This document shows positions 10,260-18,652 of a stretch of DNA of 64,000 nucleotides, piece by piece. The notes below the pieces were generated by a model. The model searched no databases. It saw nothing but the letters and a program-made list of their open reading frames with translations, and was not told the origin of the DNA. How positions within the stretch are numbered: the stretch's first letter is position 1; the number at the start of each line of letters is the position of its first letter. A program made the translations under genes and the position numbers. This stretch comes from Gammaproteobacteria bacterium. Lineage in GTDB: Bacteria; Pseudomonadota; Gammaproteobacteria; Steroidobacterales; Steroidobacteraceae. The stretch spans positions 1 through 64,000 of the forward strand of contig VBNH01000059.1 of the NCBI GenBank assembly GCA_005878095.1, written 5' to 3'.

Positions 10260-11498
10260 TCAGGTCTTGGGCAGCGTGACTCCCCGCTGGCCCTGGTACT
10301 TGCCGCCGCGGTCCCGGTAGGACGTCGAGCAGACCTCATCGGACTCGAAGAACAACATCTGTGCCACGCCCTCGTTGGCGTAGATCTTGGCGGGGAGCGG
10401 CGTGGTGTTGGAGAATTCCAGCGTGACGTTGCCCTCCCACTCGGGCTCCAAAGGCGTTACGTTCACGATGATGCCGCAATTGCGGACGAAGACGCCGGCC
10501 TCCAGGGCGAAATTGCCGGCTTCCGGCACGGTAAGACAGTAGACGTCGTGATTGCCTGGAAGCTGACGCACGGTTACGACCTTGTGATTGCGGATCTCGG
10601 CGTACCGTTCCTTGCTCCAGAAATCGCTCCTCCGCTCCGCCTGCGCCCGCGCATAGTCTTCGCGCCACCGCGGGTCCTGCGCACGACGCCTGAGTGAGGC
10701 CTGGATTGCCGCACCGTGGGCGTCAGGATCGAACTCCTCGCCGTAGTTGACCTCGTGCCGCAGGTTCCACTCGTCGGCGAGCCGGTGCGTCGGGTACATA
10801 TGCCCGTCGATGGGCTGGTAGACCACCTCGTAGCCGCGCACAAGGTCACGATACAACGGCATCAGCGCATCACCCGGCCGCAAGGCGTGCGCTTGCGCCA
10901 TCCTCCCATTCCGCCTCATGAACAAATGATCCGGCGTGGCATGGATGAGTTCACCACTGTCCAGGGCGATTTCCAACAGCGTGTCGCGTCCAATGAACCG
11001 CGGAGCATCGAGCAGGGTCACGATCAGCACGCCGCCTGGGCCGATGCTGTAGCCCCAGTAGAGCTCGCCCGCATCATGACCGCGCGCCATTTGCTCGAGC
11101 GTTGCAGACGTGCCGTCCACAAGCGCCACACGCGTGTCACCGCTGAAGCAGCGCGCGTAGGTCGACTTGCCAAGTGTCGCCACCAAAACGTTGCGCGGAA
11201 TTCGGAAGTACTCCACCGTCCGAGCCAACGCAAAGGAGTTGGGTGGAACGATGCACACATCACCGCGAAAGTCGACGAAGCTCTTCTCGTCGAAGTTCTT
11301 CGGGTCGACGATGGTGGAGTTGATGTTGGTGAAGATCTTGAACTCGTCCGCGCAGCGCACATCGTAGCCGTAGCTGGAAGTGCCGTAGGAGACGATCCGC
11401 TGGCCGTTCGCCTCGCGCACCTGGCCCGGCTCGAACGGCTCGATCATCGCGTGCTCGCGCGCCATGCGCCGGATCCAGTTGTCGGACTTGATACTCAT
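10260..11498 (-). CDS. dcd: dCTP deaminase precursor interrupted by an intein
   Basis: Dcd deaminates dCTP to dUTP in the pyrimidine deoxynucleotide pathway. The reading frame encodes 412 residues, against about 188 for the enzyme. Residues 1-116 and 341-412 together make a complete Dcd of 188 residues; 117-340 are an intein (separate entry). The splice point lies between R116 of GKSTYAR and C341 of [16 protein letters not shown], inside the most conserved active-site segment; in known Dcd enzymes the arginine of this motif contacts the triphosphate. The precursor should be inactive until spliced. The frame is uninterrupted from ATG 11498 to TGA 10260. It is convergent with the DUF3108 gene and lies downstream of the toxin-antitoxin pair. 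Confidence 0.95.
   Translation of the reverse strand: MSIKSDNWIRRMAREHAMIEPFEPGQVREANGQRIVSYGTSSYGYDVRCADEFKIFTNINSTIVDPKNFDEKSFVDFRGDVCIVPPNSFALARTVEYFRIPRNVLVATLGKSTYARCFSGDTRVALVDGTSATLEQMARGHDAGELYWGYSIGPGGVLIVTLLDAPRFIGRDTLLEIALDSGELIHATPDHLFMRRNGRMAQAHALRPGDALMPLYRDLVRGYEVVYQPIDGHMYPTHRLADEWNLRHEVNYGEEFDPDAHGAAIQASLRRRAQDPRWREDYARAQAERRSDFWSKERYAEIRNHKVVTVRQLPGNHDVYCLTVPEAGNFALEAGVFVRNCGIIVNVTPLEPEWEGNVTLEFSNTTPLPAKIYANEGVAQMLFFESDEVCSTSYRDRGGKYQGQRGVTLPKT
10479..11150 (-). mobile_element. Intein (224 residues) in dCTP deaminase
   Basis: Protein-level mobile element with Hint-domain motifs in order. Block A is [13 protein letters not shown], starting with Cys1. Block B is [12 protein letters not shown], with the TxxH residues. 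A NHKVVTV strand comes near intein residue 188, then block [15 protein letters not shown], and block G GVFVRN ending in Asn224 before the +1 Cys of the extein. The penultimate residue is Arg, not the usual His, and the histidine usual in block F is Gly. Between blocks B and F (about residues 95-188) [13 protein letters not shown] resembles the start of HNH homing endonucleases of inteins, but the catalytic core is not recognisable, so the nuclease looks eroded. Codons at both junctions (TGC at 11148-11150, AAT at 10479-10481) were checked. Confidence 0.93.
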
Positions 11499-11543
11499 CG
11501 CTTCTCCTGCCGCGGCGTCGTATGAAATCCAGGGTTTTCGTGT

Positions 11544-11957
11544 TCAGCCGAACCAGTTTTGCACGCGCACCCCGCTGAACGCGCGGAAATCACCGACATC
11601 GCGCGTGACGACGATGAGCTTGCGCGTCGCGGCGACCGCTGCGATCTGTGCGTCCCGGTACGCGGGCGTGACGCCCTTCCTGCGCAACCGCGCCCGCTCG
11701 GTCCCCATCCACTCGGCGGCGGCACGATCGAACGGCAGCACCTCGATTCCGCCTTCGATAAGACCCTCGCGATAGGCCTCGAGCTTGCTCCGGCGCTCGG
11801 ATCGAGGAAGAACTCCGATCCCCGCGGTGAACTCCTCCCACGCGGTCGCGCTGGTGGCCCAGTCGAATTGCCGCGCCACGAGGCGCGAGAGCACCCGCCG
11901 GTTTGGCTCGACCTTCGCGGCCTCGCAAAACGTGTTCGTATCAACGAGGAAGATCAC
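11544..11957 (-). CDS. PIN-domain toxin (VapC-like)
   Basis: Predicted endoribonuclease toxin of a type II toxin-antitoxin pair. The 137-residue protein has the PIN acidic residues: D6 in LVDTN, E41/E42 in AWEEF, D102 in YRDAQIAA and D120/D123 in VVTRDVGDF. The length is typical of VapC. Its ATG overlaps the end of the antitoxin gene by 4 bases, the normal arrangement. It lies 45 bases from dcd on the same strand, so read-through into dcd is possible. The RNA target is unknown. Confidence 0.88.
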   Translation of the reverse strand: MIFLVDTNTFCEAAKVEPNRRVLSRLVARQFDWATSATAWEEFTAGIGVLPRSERRSKLEAYREGLIEGGIEVLPFDRAAAEWMGTERARLRRKGVTPAYRDAQIAAVAATRKLIVVTRDVGDFRAFSGVRVQNWFG

Positions 11958-12265
11958 GAACGAGGACGATCACGCGGGGCGCGCTCGCAGAGGTCCGGAA
12001 TGCGCGCATTCCCGCGCGCCCGCCAGCCGCCGACCTCCTGGTCGCTCAACTCCACGCCACCGTAGCGCGAGCGCCAGGCGAGGATGGCATCGCCGAGCCC
12101 CCGCCCGCTCGCGCGATGCGAGCGGCGAAATTCAGCCTCCGAGATGAGCACCGCCGCGCGCTTGCCGCGCCGGGTGATGCGGACCGGGCGGCCCCGCTCG
12201 GCCTCGTGCACTAGCGAAGGCAGCTTGTCGCGCGCCTCGGCCACCGAATACTCGCGCTCCTTCAT
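11954..12265 (-). CDS. Phd/YefM-family antitoxin
   Basis: Predicted antitoxin of the adjacent PIN toxin. From ATG 12265 it is 103 residues. The N-terminal 45 residues (MKEREYSVAEARDKLPSLV, then VRITRRGKRAAVLIS) match the Phd/YefM DNA-binding fold; the C-terminal half is basic and would wrap the toxin. GGAGA about 8 bases upstream supports this start over upstream in-frame ATGs at 12289 and 12310. The stop overlaps the toxin start (ATGA). A promoter and an inverted-repeat operator directly upstream (separate entries) suggest autoregulation, as in known phd/vapB operons. Confidence 0.85.
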   Translation of the reverse strand: MKEREYSVAEARDKLPSLVHEAERGRPVRITRRGKRAAVLISEAEFRRSHRASGRGLGDAILAWRSRYGGVELSDQEVGGWRARGNARIPDLCERAPRDRPRS

Positions 12266-12287
12266 CACGGCGTCTCCACGATGTGAC

Positions 12288-12307
12288 ATGGCTATCCACA
12301 TAGCCAT
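12288..12307 (-). promoter_or_regulatory. Operator-like inverted repeat of the toxin-antitoxin operon
   Basis: A perfect 8-base inverted repeat, ATGGCTAT (12288-12295) and ATAGCCAT (12300-12307), separated by 4 bases, lies between the -10 box and the antitoxin start and overlaps the -10 by two bases. Position and symmetry fit binding by the antitoxin dimer and repression of its own operon. The sequence is observed; the function is inferred. Confidence 0.7.
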
Positions 12308-12334
12308 CATACGCTCGCCTCACCGCGCGTTCAA
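12306..12334 (-). promoter_or_regulatory. Sigma-70-type promoter of the toxin-antitoxin operon
   Basis: On the minus strand, TTGAAC (12329-12334) and TATGAT (12306-12311) are separated by exactly 17 bases, near consensus. Transcription would start near 12299, inside the inverted repeat and about 34 bases upstream of the antitoxin ATG. Confidence 0.7.
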
Positions 12335-12360
12335 ATTGCTGCTGATGAATTTTAAGAGAC

Positions 12361-12383
12361 TCTGGCAGTCAATCGGCGCCAGA
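12361..12383 (-). terminator. Weak hairpin downstream of apbC
   Basis: TCTGGC (12361-12366) pairs with GCCAGA (12378-12383) across an 11-base loop. On the minus strand it is followed by CTCTTAAAATTC rather than a clean U-tract. It sits between the apbC stop and the toxin-antitoxin promoter, where a terminator would be useful, but the signal is weak. Confidence 0.25.
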
Positions 12384-12466
12384 CGAATCGCTATTCCAGC
12401 GCGCTTGGGGTATGAGTGACCGGCTGAGTGAGACGGCCGAGTGGGAGCTGGATTCGATCGGCCTCC

Positions 12467-13564
12467 TCAGGTCTCTTCGACCACGATCTTCGGGAACACA
12501 GCGCTGCGGTCGCGGGCGCGCACCGCCAGCGCCGCGCCCGTGTGCCGCGCCATCTCGAAGTACGCCCGGGCGCGCGCCGATTCGGGGGCCGCGACCACCG
12601 TGGGCCGGCCGCCGTCGGCTTCCTCGCGGATGTGCGCATCGAGCGGCAGCTCCCCGAGCAGCCTCACGCCGTACTCCTGTGCCATGCGGGCCCCGCCGCC
12701 GGCGCCGAAAGTGTGTTCGGTGTGACCGCAATTCGAGCAGACGTGCACGCTCATATTCTCGACGATACCGAGCACTGGCACCGCGACCTTCTCGAACATC
12801 TTCAGCCCCTTGCGGGCATCCGCCAGCGCAATGTCCTGGGGAGTGGTCACGATCACCGCGCCCGCGACCGGCACGCGCTGCGCAAGGGTGAGCTGGATGT
12901 CGCCGGTGCCGGGCGGCATGTCGACCACCAGGTAATCGAGCGCTCCCCATTGCGTCTGCTCGAGCAGTTGCGTGAGGCCCTGGGTCACCATCGGACCGCG
13001 CCACACCATCGGCTGCTCGGCATCGACCAGGAAGCCGATCGACATGGCACTCACGCCATGACTCGCCAGGGGACTCAAGTGCCGGCCGTCGCTGGAAAGC
13101 GGGCGCTGGCCGGCAAGACCCAGCATGAGCGGCTGGCTGGGTCCGTAGATGTCGGCGTCGAGGACTCCGACCCGCGCCCCCTGGGCGGCCCAGGCGAGCG
13201 CGAGATTCACGGCGACCGTGGATTTGCCGACTCCGCCCTTACCGGAGGCCACCGCCACTATGTTGCGGATTTCCCCGAGCGGCTTCAGATTGCGCTGCAC
13301 CGCGTGAGCGCGAATGTCGGACTCGAGGTCGACGGCGAGCGGCGCCGTAATTCCCGCGGCGGCGAGCTGCCCGCTCAGCGCGGCGGTGAGCTGCGCCTGG
13401 TAGCCGCCGATCGGAAAGCCCAGCACGATGCGCGCCGCGAACCCCCCGCCGGCCGCGCGCACCTCGCGAACCGCCTGCGCCGAGCCCAGGGTCTCCTGCA
13501 GGTACGGGTCGAGGTACGCGTCCAGCGCCGCGCGCACAGCATCCACAGAGGCTTCAGCAGTCAT
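12467..13564 (-). CDS. apbC: Iron-sulfur cluster carrier ApbC (Mrp/NBP35 family)
   Basis: P-loop ATPase that carries and transfers Fe-S clusters in the cytoplasm. From ATG 13564 the protein has 365 residues: an N-terminal DUF59/MIP18-like domain (about 1-80), then the Mrp ATPase with the deviant Walker A SGKGGVGKST near 107-116, the DADIYGPSQP segment, and a cluster-binding CxxC at C276/C279 (HVCSNCG). An in-frame ATG at 13585 would add 7 residues; neither start has a good ribosome binding site. metG usually adjoins this gene in gammaproteobacteria; here a kinase and two pilus ATPase genes lie between them. Confidence 0.93.
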   Translation of the reverse strand: MTAEASVDAVRAALDAYLDPYLQETLGSAQAVREVRAAGGGFAARIVLGFPIGGYQAQLTAALSGQLAAAGITAPLAVDLESDIRAHAVQRNLKPLGEIRNIVAVASGKGGVGKSTVAVNLALAWAAQGARVGVLDADIYGPSQPLMLGLAGQRPLSSDGRHLSPLASHGVSAMSIGFLVDAEQPMVWRGPMVTQGLTQLLEQTQWGALDYLVVDMPPGTGDIQLTLAQRVPVAGAVIVTTPQDIALADARKGLKMFEKVAVPVLGIVENMSVHVCSNCGHTEHTFGAGGGARMAQEYGVRLLGELPLDAHIREEADGGRPTVVAAPESARARAYFEMARHTGAALAVRARDRSAVFPKIVVEET

Positions 13565-13671
13565 ACGAAAACCGGGCGAATCCACATAGACACATCAGGC
13601 GCGGGTACCGTGGCCCCTGTCAAGGCTGTGGCATAATCCCCACCGTCCGGGGGAACGGGCGCTCGATCTTA

Positions 13672-13713
13672 TTGACTCGCGACCACCGCAGCTTGACTCG
13701 CGACCACCGCAGC
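13672..13713 (+). repeat. Perfect 21-bp tandem duplication
   Basis: Two identical 21-base copies (13672-13692 and 13693-13713) lie back to back in the 253-base gap between apbC and the HEAT-kinase gene. Each copy begins TTGACT, which resembles a -35 box. A TAGAAT at 13731-13736 is too far (32 bases) from the nearer copy to pair with it. Its function is unknown; a duplicated binding site is one possibility. The rest of the gap holds no recognisable gene. Confidence 0.85.
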
Positions 13714-13817
13714 ATGGCGCCGGCCCCGGATAGAATCCGCGTCCGCCCTCGCATCCTCGGCTCCGGTCGCGAGGGAGCGGCGGATGCGTGCAGGGAGCTT
13801 CTGCGACGGAAAGGTGA

Positions 13818-16244
13818 ATGAGCTTTTTCACGAACTTGCGTGCCGACCGGCTGGTCACCGAGATCCGGTCCTCGAATGATCCCACGGGCGCGGCCACGCA
13901 GAAGGCGGTCGCGCGGCTGAAGGATGTCGGCCCGAGCGCCATCGAGTCCGTGTTAGCCGCCCTGCCCGATGCCGACAAGGGCTCCACCATGGCGTTCGTC
14001 GAGGTGCTCGCCGGCCTCGTAAGCCAGAAGACGTTCCCACAATTCATGCGCGGCCTGGTGGAAGGCAGTCCACGCGTGATCTCGGGAATTTCCTGGGCAC
14101 TGACCAGCAGCCGCAACTATCCGGCGCACCTGCTGCTCGAAGCGCTCGCGGTACCGGGAATCTCCAAGCCCACGGTGCTGGAAGTGATCGCGGCGCAGAA
14201 GACGCGCTTCAGTGTGCGCGAGCTCCTGGCCGCGGCGTATACCCAGGAGCCCAACGAGAAGGCGGCGCTGTTCCGCATCATCGGCGAGATCGCCGACCAG
14301 CAAGCGATCCCCGAGCTGATCGGCCGCGTGCAAGGCAAGGACCCCATTGCGCGCGTGCACATCATCAACACCCTGGCGCGCTTCAACACCCCCGAGGTGC
14401 AGACGGCGCTGCAGGGACTGCTGAAGGATCCCAACAAGCTGATCCGCGGAGCCACGCTGTCGGCGCTGCAGCGCATGAACGGGCCCATTGATATCGAGCG
14501 CGTGTGCGCGCTGCTGCGGGATCCGGAGATCGACGTTCTCAACCGGGCGATCGACGTGGTCATCAAGGCCAACCACCCGGAAACCATCCGCTACCTGATC
14601 GAGGTGCTGAAGGACGAGAACGAGAACGCGCGCCGTGCCGCGGTCGAGGTGCTGAACGAAATCGGCGACGCCAAATCCGTCAAGTACCTGCTCGAGGCGC
14701 TCAAGGACAGCGACTGGTGGGTGCGCAGCCGCGCCGCCGATGCCCTCGGCAAGATCGGTGGCCCCAAGGTCATCGACGCGGTGTTGCAGCTGGTGCGCGA
14801 CAAGGACGAGGACATCCGGCGCGCCGCCATCGAGATCCTCAACCAGACCAAGGACGAGCGCGCGGTCGAGTCGCTGATCCAGGCAACGCGCGACAGCGAC
14901 TGGTGGGTCAGCGAGCGCGCCGTGGACGCGCTCGCCGAGATCGGCAGCAAGCGTGCAGTGCCTCGCCTGATAGAAATGCTGCACAACCCGGCCAGCGGCA
15001 AGGCCTTGCCGATCGTGGTGCGCGCGCTCGGCAAGCTGGGCGACAGCAGGCTCGTGGACACGCTGCTGCCGCTGGTCGCGCGACCCGAGCGCGAGATCCG
15101 CATCGAGGCGATCCAGGCACTGTCGCGCGTCGCCGACGAGGCCCACGCCGAGCAGGTGCGCCACGAGCTGCAGGTGCAGGTCGCCTCACCCGATCAGACC
15201 ATCTCGCGCATGGCGGCGGCGGCGGTGAGCGAGCTCGACAACCGCATCGCGGGTGTCACGCCGCTCACCTCCGGGGCGACGCCGACGCCCGCGCAGGCGG
15301 GCGTGCGTCCGCCGCAGCCCACGCCGGCCGAGGCCCGCACGCAGCTGATCTCCGACCCGGCGCTCGCCGCTCAGGCCACCAAGCAGGCGGAAGCCGCGGC
15401 CAGGCTCGACATCCAGACACTCAAGTCGGGCGACATCATCGAAGGCCGTTACAAGTACATCGACCGCATCGGCCGCGGCGCATTCGGCACCGTGCTGCTG
15501 ATGGAGGACACGGTCGTCGACGAGCGCCTGATCCTGAAGTTCCTGAACCCGAACGTCTCGCAGGACGAGGAAGTGATGAAGCGCTTCGTCCACGAGTTGC
15601 GCTACTCGCGCAAGATCACCCACAAGAACGTCATCCGCATCTACGACTTCCTGTACATCCAGGGGCTGTACGCGATCTCGATGGAGTACTTCCCCTCGCA
15701 CACCCTCGGCAGCGAGGTCGTGAACGACAAGCCGGTCGAGCTGCAGCGCGCCCTGCAGTTCGCCATCGACATCTGCACCGGCATGACGGTCGCGCACCAG
15801 GTGGGCATCGTGCACCGCGATCTGAAGCCCGCCAACGTGCTCATCAACCAGGACGGGCTGCTGAAGATCGTGGACTTCGGCGTGGCGGCCGCGCAGCGCG
15901 AGGGCGACACCCAGCTCACCAAGACCGGCTATGTCATCGGGTCCCCGAAGTACATGGCCCCGGAACAGATCCTCGGCAAGAAGGTCGACGAGCGCGCCGA
16001 CATCTACGCCGTGGGTGTCATGCTGTACGAAATGCTGACCGGCCAGCCGCCCTATTCCCGCGGCGATCACATGTCGGTCATGTATCAGCACGTGCAGGGC
16101 AAGGCGCGTGTACCCCAGGACCTCAACCCCGCGCTCCCCCCCGGCCTCTCCGATATGATCATGAAGACGATGGCGGTCGACAAGACCAAGCGCTTCCAGT
16201 CCATGGAAGAGTTGCGCGCCGCGCTCGAGAGTTTCCGGCGCTAG
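13818..16244 (+). CDS. HEAT-repeat protein fused to a Ser/Thr protein kinase
   Basis: 808-residue fusion. Residues about 50-490 are helical HEAT/PBS-lyase-like repeats of about 31 residues, the clearest being repeated VLKDENENARRAAVEVL, ALKDSDWWVRSRAADAL and LVRDKDEDIRRAAIEIL units. A Pro/Ala/Thr-rich linker (about 490-535) leads to a complete Hanks-type kinase (about 545-808): glycine loop GRGAFGTV, lysine in LILKFLN, catalytic HRDLKPANVL near 665, DFG near 685 and APEQ. All catalytic residues are present, so it should be active. No membrane segment is visible. It precedes pilT and pilU on the same strand with a 147-base gap, which suggests a link to type IV pilus retraction; that link is inference. 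Confidence 0.9.
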   Translation: MSFFTNLRADRLVTEIRSSNDPTGAATQKAVARLKDVGPSAIESVLAALPDADKGSTMAFVEVLAGLVSQKTFPQFMRGLVEGSPRVISGISWALTSSRNYPAHLLLEALAVPGISKPTVLEVIAAQKTRFSVRELLAAAYTQEPNEKAALFRIIGEIADQQAIPELIGRVQGKDPIARVHIINTLARFNTPEVQTALQGLLKDPNKLIRGATLSALQRMNGPIDIERVCALLRDPEIDVLNRAIDVVIKANHPETIRYLIEVLKDENENARRAAVEVLNEIGDAKSVKYLLEALKDSDWWVRSRAADALGKIGGPKVIDAVLQLVRDKDEDIRRAAIEILNQTKDERAVESLIQATRDSDWWVSERAVDALAEIGSKRAVPRLIEMLHNPASGKALPIVVRALGKLGDSRLVDTLLPLVARPEREIRIEAIQALSRVADEAHAEQVRHELQVQVASPDQTISRMAAAAVSELDNRIAGVTPLTSGATPTPAQAGVRPPQPTPAEARTQLISDPALAAQATKQAEAAARLDIQTLKSGDIIEGRYKYIDRIGRGAFGTVLLMEDTVVDERLILKFLNPNVSQDEEVMKRFVHELRYSRKITHKNVIRIYDFLYIQGLYAISMEYFPSHTLGSEVVNDKPVELQRALQFAIDICTGMTVAHQVGIVHRDLKPANVLINQDGLLKIVDFGVAAAQREGDTQLTKTGYVIGSPKYMAPEQILGKKVDERADIYAVGVMLYEMLTGQPPYSRGDHMSVMYQHVQGKARVPQDLNPALPPGLSDMIMKTMAVDKTKRFQSMEELRAALESFRR

Positions 16245-16330
16245 CGCCCTACGCCGGGGCGGCAGGCCTCGCCCGGGCACGGCGCCTTGCCAAAGTTCGT
16301 GCGTTACGTCAAATTTCCCGCCACAAGCCG

Positions 16331-16360
16331 TTGATCCTGAACGCCCGGATGGGCTAAACA
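16331..16360 (+). promoter_or_regulatory. Possible promoter upstream of pilT
   Basis: TTGATC (16331-16336) and TAAACA (16355-16360) are 18 bases apart, about 30 bases before the pilT TTG start. Moderate match only; co-transcription with the upstream kinase gene remains possible. Confidence 0.3.
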
Positions 16361-16391
16361 AGGGTGGCTCAGACTCTTAGGAGGCGGTTGC

Positions 16392-17516
16392 TTGGCGCGC
16401 ATTGACGCATTTCTGAAGCTCGGCACACAGCAGGGGTGTTCGGACGTGCACCTGGCCGTGGGCGTGCCCCCCATGCTGCGCATGCACGGTGACCTGATGC
16501 CGATCAAGTTCCGTGAGCTGCGGGGGGCGGAGCTGGAAAGCTACATCACGGAGATTCTCACCCACGCGCAGAGCCAGCAGTTCGCCAAGGGGGGCGACCT
16601 GGACTTCTCCTACGTGTCCACCGAGGGTGGGCGGTTTCGCGTCAACGTCTATCGCAAGGACACCGGCGTCGGCGCCACCTTCCGCGCCATTCCGGCGGAA
16701 GTCCCGACCCTCGAGAAGCTCGCGCTGCCGCCGATCGTCGGCAAGCTGTGCGATTTCCACCAGGGCATGGTGCTGGTCACCGGCTCCACCGGCACCGGCA
16801 AGTCCACGACGCTCGCGGCGATGATCGATCACCTCAACCAGACGCGCCGCCTCAATATCATCAGCCTCGAGGATCCGATCGAGTTCGTGCACCCGAGCAA
16901 GAACAGCCAGGTCATCCAGCGCGAACTCGGCACGCATATCCCGAGCTTCGCCGAAGGGGTGCGTGCGGCGATGCGCGAGGACCCGGACGTGATCCTGGTC
17001 GGCGAGCTGCGCGATGCCGAAACCATCTCCATGGCGATGACCGCGGCGGAGACCGGCCACCTGGTGCTCGGTACGCTGCATACCACCAGCGCCGTGAAAA
17101 CCATCGATCGCGTGATCGATGCCCTGCCGGTGGAAGAGCGCGAACAGACCAAGAGCTTCCTGGCGCAGAGCCTGCTGGCGGTGGTCACGCAGGTGCTGGT
17201 AAAGACCGCCGACGGCCACGGCCGCAAGGCCGTCTGCGAAGTACTGATGATGACCAAGGCCATCGCCAAGCTCATCCAGACCGAACAGACCCACCAGATC
17301 CCGACCCAGCTGCAGATGGGACGCGACCTCGGCATGCAGCTGCTCGACCAGGCGCTGCTCGCCGCCATCACGGCACGCAGTGTCGATCCCGACGACGCCT
17401 ATACCTACGCCATCGAGAAGCGTGCCTTCCAGAAGTACGTCACCGACACCAGCATGCTGCCCAAGGTGGACCTCACCGGTTCGACGACCGTGCCGACCTC
17501 GAATTCCGCGGCCTGA
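16392..17516 (+). CDS. pilT: Type IV pilus twitching ATPase PilT
   Basis: Hexameric secretion-type ATPase that powers pilus retraction at the inner membrane. The 374-residue protein has Walker A GSTGTGKST with K137, the EDPIEFVH Asp-box, Walker B VILVGELRDAET, and the His-box GHLVLGTLHTTSA. The start is TTG 16392, supported by AGGAGG at 16379-16384 with a 7-base spacer; the resulting N-terminus, MARIDAFLKLGTQQGCSDVHL, is normal for PilT. The C-terminal retraction motif AIRNLIRE of classical PilT is diverged here (AIAKLIQT). pilU follows after 18 bases. Confidence 0.9.
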   Translation: MARIDAFLKLGTQQGCSDVHLAVGVPPMLRMHGDLMPIKFRELRGAELESYITEILTHAQSQQFAKGGDLDFSYVSTEGGRFRVNVYRKDTGVGATFRAIPAEVPTLEKLALPPIVGKLCDFHQGMVLVTGSTGTGKSTTLAAMIDHLNQTRRLNIISLEDPIEFVHPSKNSQVIQRELGTHIPSFAEGVRAAMREDPDVILVGELRDAETISMAMTAAETGHLVLGTLHTTSAVKTIDRVIDALPVEEREQTKSFLAQSLLAVVTQVLVKTADGHGRKAVCEVLMMTKAIAKLIQTEQTHQIPTQLQMGRDLGMQLLDQALLAAITARSVDPDDAYTYAIEKRAFQKYVTDTSMLPKVDLTGSTTVPTSNSAA

Positions 17517-17534
17517 CGGAGCGCCTCGCACGGC

Positions 17535-18596
17535 ATGGCGCAAATCGACTCCCTGCTGCTCGAAGTGCTGGAGAAGCGCGGCTCGGATCTGCACTTCATC
17601 GCCGGCGATCCGCCGCGCATCCGCCTGTTCGGCGATCTCTCGGCGCTCCGGCCCGATAAGCTCGCTCCGGAGTTCGTCAAGCAGGCGCTCTACGAGATCC
17701 TGCCGAAGGCGGCGCTGGAGCGTTTCGAGGCCAAGGATGGCGCCGACTTCGCCTACACGCTCCCCGATCGCGGGCGCTTCCGCGTCAACGTCATGCGGCA
17801 TCTGAACGGCATGGGCGCCGTGTTCCGCGCCATCCCCTCCAAGGCGCTCACGCTCGAGGAGCTGAAGATGCCGGACGCGGTGCGGCAGATGTGCCGCGCC
17901 AATAACGGACTGATCCTGGTGACCGGCAAGACCGGTTCGGGCAAGTCCACCACGCTCGCCGCCATGGTCGACGACATCAACCGCCGCGTGAAGGGCCACA
18001 TCCTCACCGTCGAGGACCCGATCGAGTTCGTGCACGAGAGAAAGGGCTGCCTCATCAGCCAGCGCGAGATCGGCGTGCACAGCGCGAGCTTCGCCTCCGC
18101 GCTGCACTCCGCCCTGCGCGAAGACCCCGACGTGATCCTGATCGGCGAGCTGCGCGACCTCGAGACCATGAGCATCGCCGTCACCGCGGCGGAGATGGGC
18201 ATCCTCGTCATGGGTACGCTGCACACCAACGGCGCGGCGCCGACCGTCGACCGCATGGTGAACGCGTTCCCCTCCGACAAGCAGTCGCACGTGCGCACCA
18301 TGCTGTCGACTTCGCTCCGGGGCGTCATCTCGCAGCAGCTGCTGCAGCGCGCCGACAGCCAAGGCCGCGTGGCGGCTCTCGAGATTCTGGTGAACACCCC
18401 GGCTGCCTCCAACCTCATACGCCAGGGCAAGCTCGACCAGCTCGAGAACACCATGCAGGCGGGTGGGCAGTTCGGCATGCGCACCATGGACACCGCGATC
18501 CAACAGTTGCTGGATCAGCGCCAGATCACGGGCAAGGAGGCCTACAAGAAGGCCCTCAACAAGGCGAAGTTCGAGGAGTTGAAGGATTCCGGCTGA
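17535..18596 (+). CDS. pilU: Type IV pilus retraction ATPase PilU-like
   Basis: Paralogue of PilT that supports retraction as an accessory ATPase. The 353-residue protein has Walker [10 protein letters not shown] (K137), EDPIEFVH, Walker [13 protein letters not shown] and the [15 protein letters not shown] His-box. It is adjacent to pilT, as in Pseudomonas and many other gammaproteobacteria. The distinction between PilT and PilU here rests on gene order and on the longer C-terminal tail ([15 protein letters not shown]). No pilin, pilM-Q or pilB gene lies in the window. Confidence 0.85.
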   Translation: MAQIDSLLLEVLEKRGSDLHFIAGDPPRIRLFGDLSALRPDKLAPEFVKQALYEILPKAALERFEAKDGADFAYTLPDRGRFRVNVMRHLNGMGAVFRAIPSKALTLEELKMPDAVRQMCRANNGLILVTGKTGSGKSTTLAAMVDDINRRVKGHILTVEDPIEFVHERKGCLISQREIGVHSASFASALHSALREDPDVILIGELRDLETMSIAVTAAEMGILVMGTLHTNGAAPTVDRMVNAFPSDKQSHVRTMLSTSLRGVISQQLLQRADSQGRVAALEILVNTPAASNLIRQGKLDQLENTMQAGGQFGMRTMDTAIQQLLDQRQITGKEAYKKALNKAKFEELKDSG

Positions 18597-18652
18597 GGCT
18601 GCCGCGCCGCTCAAGTCGGCAGGACCGTCAGCGAGCCTGTAGACTTAAGGAG

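Noticed and set aside
16377-18614. A 745-codon minus-strand frame across pilT and pilU
   Set aside because: It is a mirror of two well-supported ATPase genes; repeated motifs in it reflect the paralogy of pilT and pilU.
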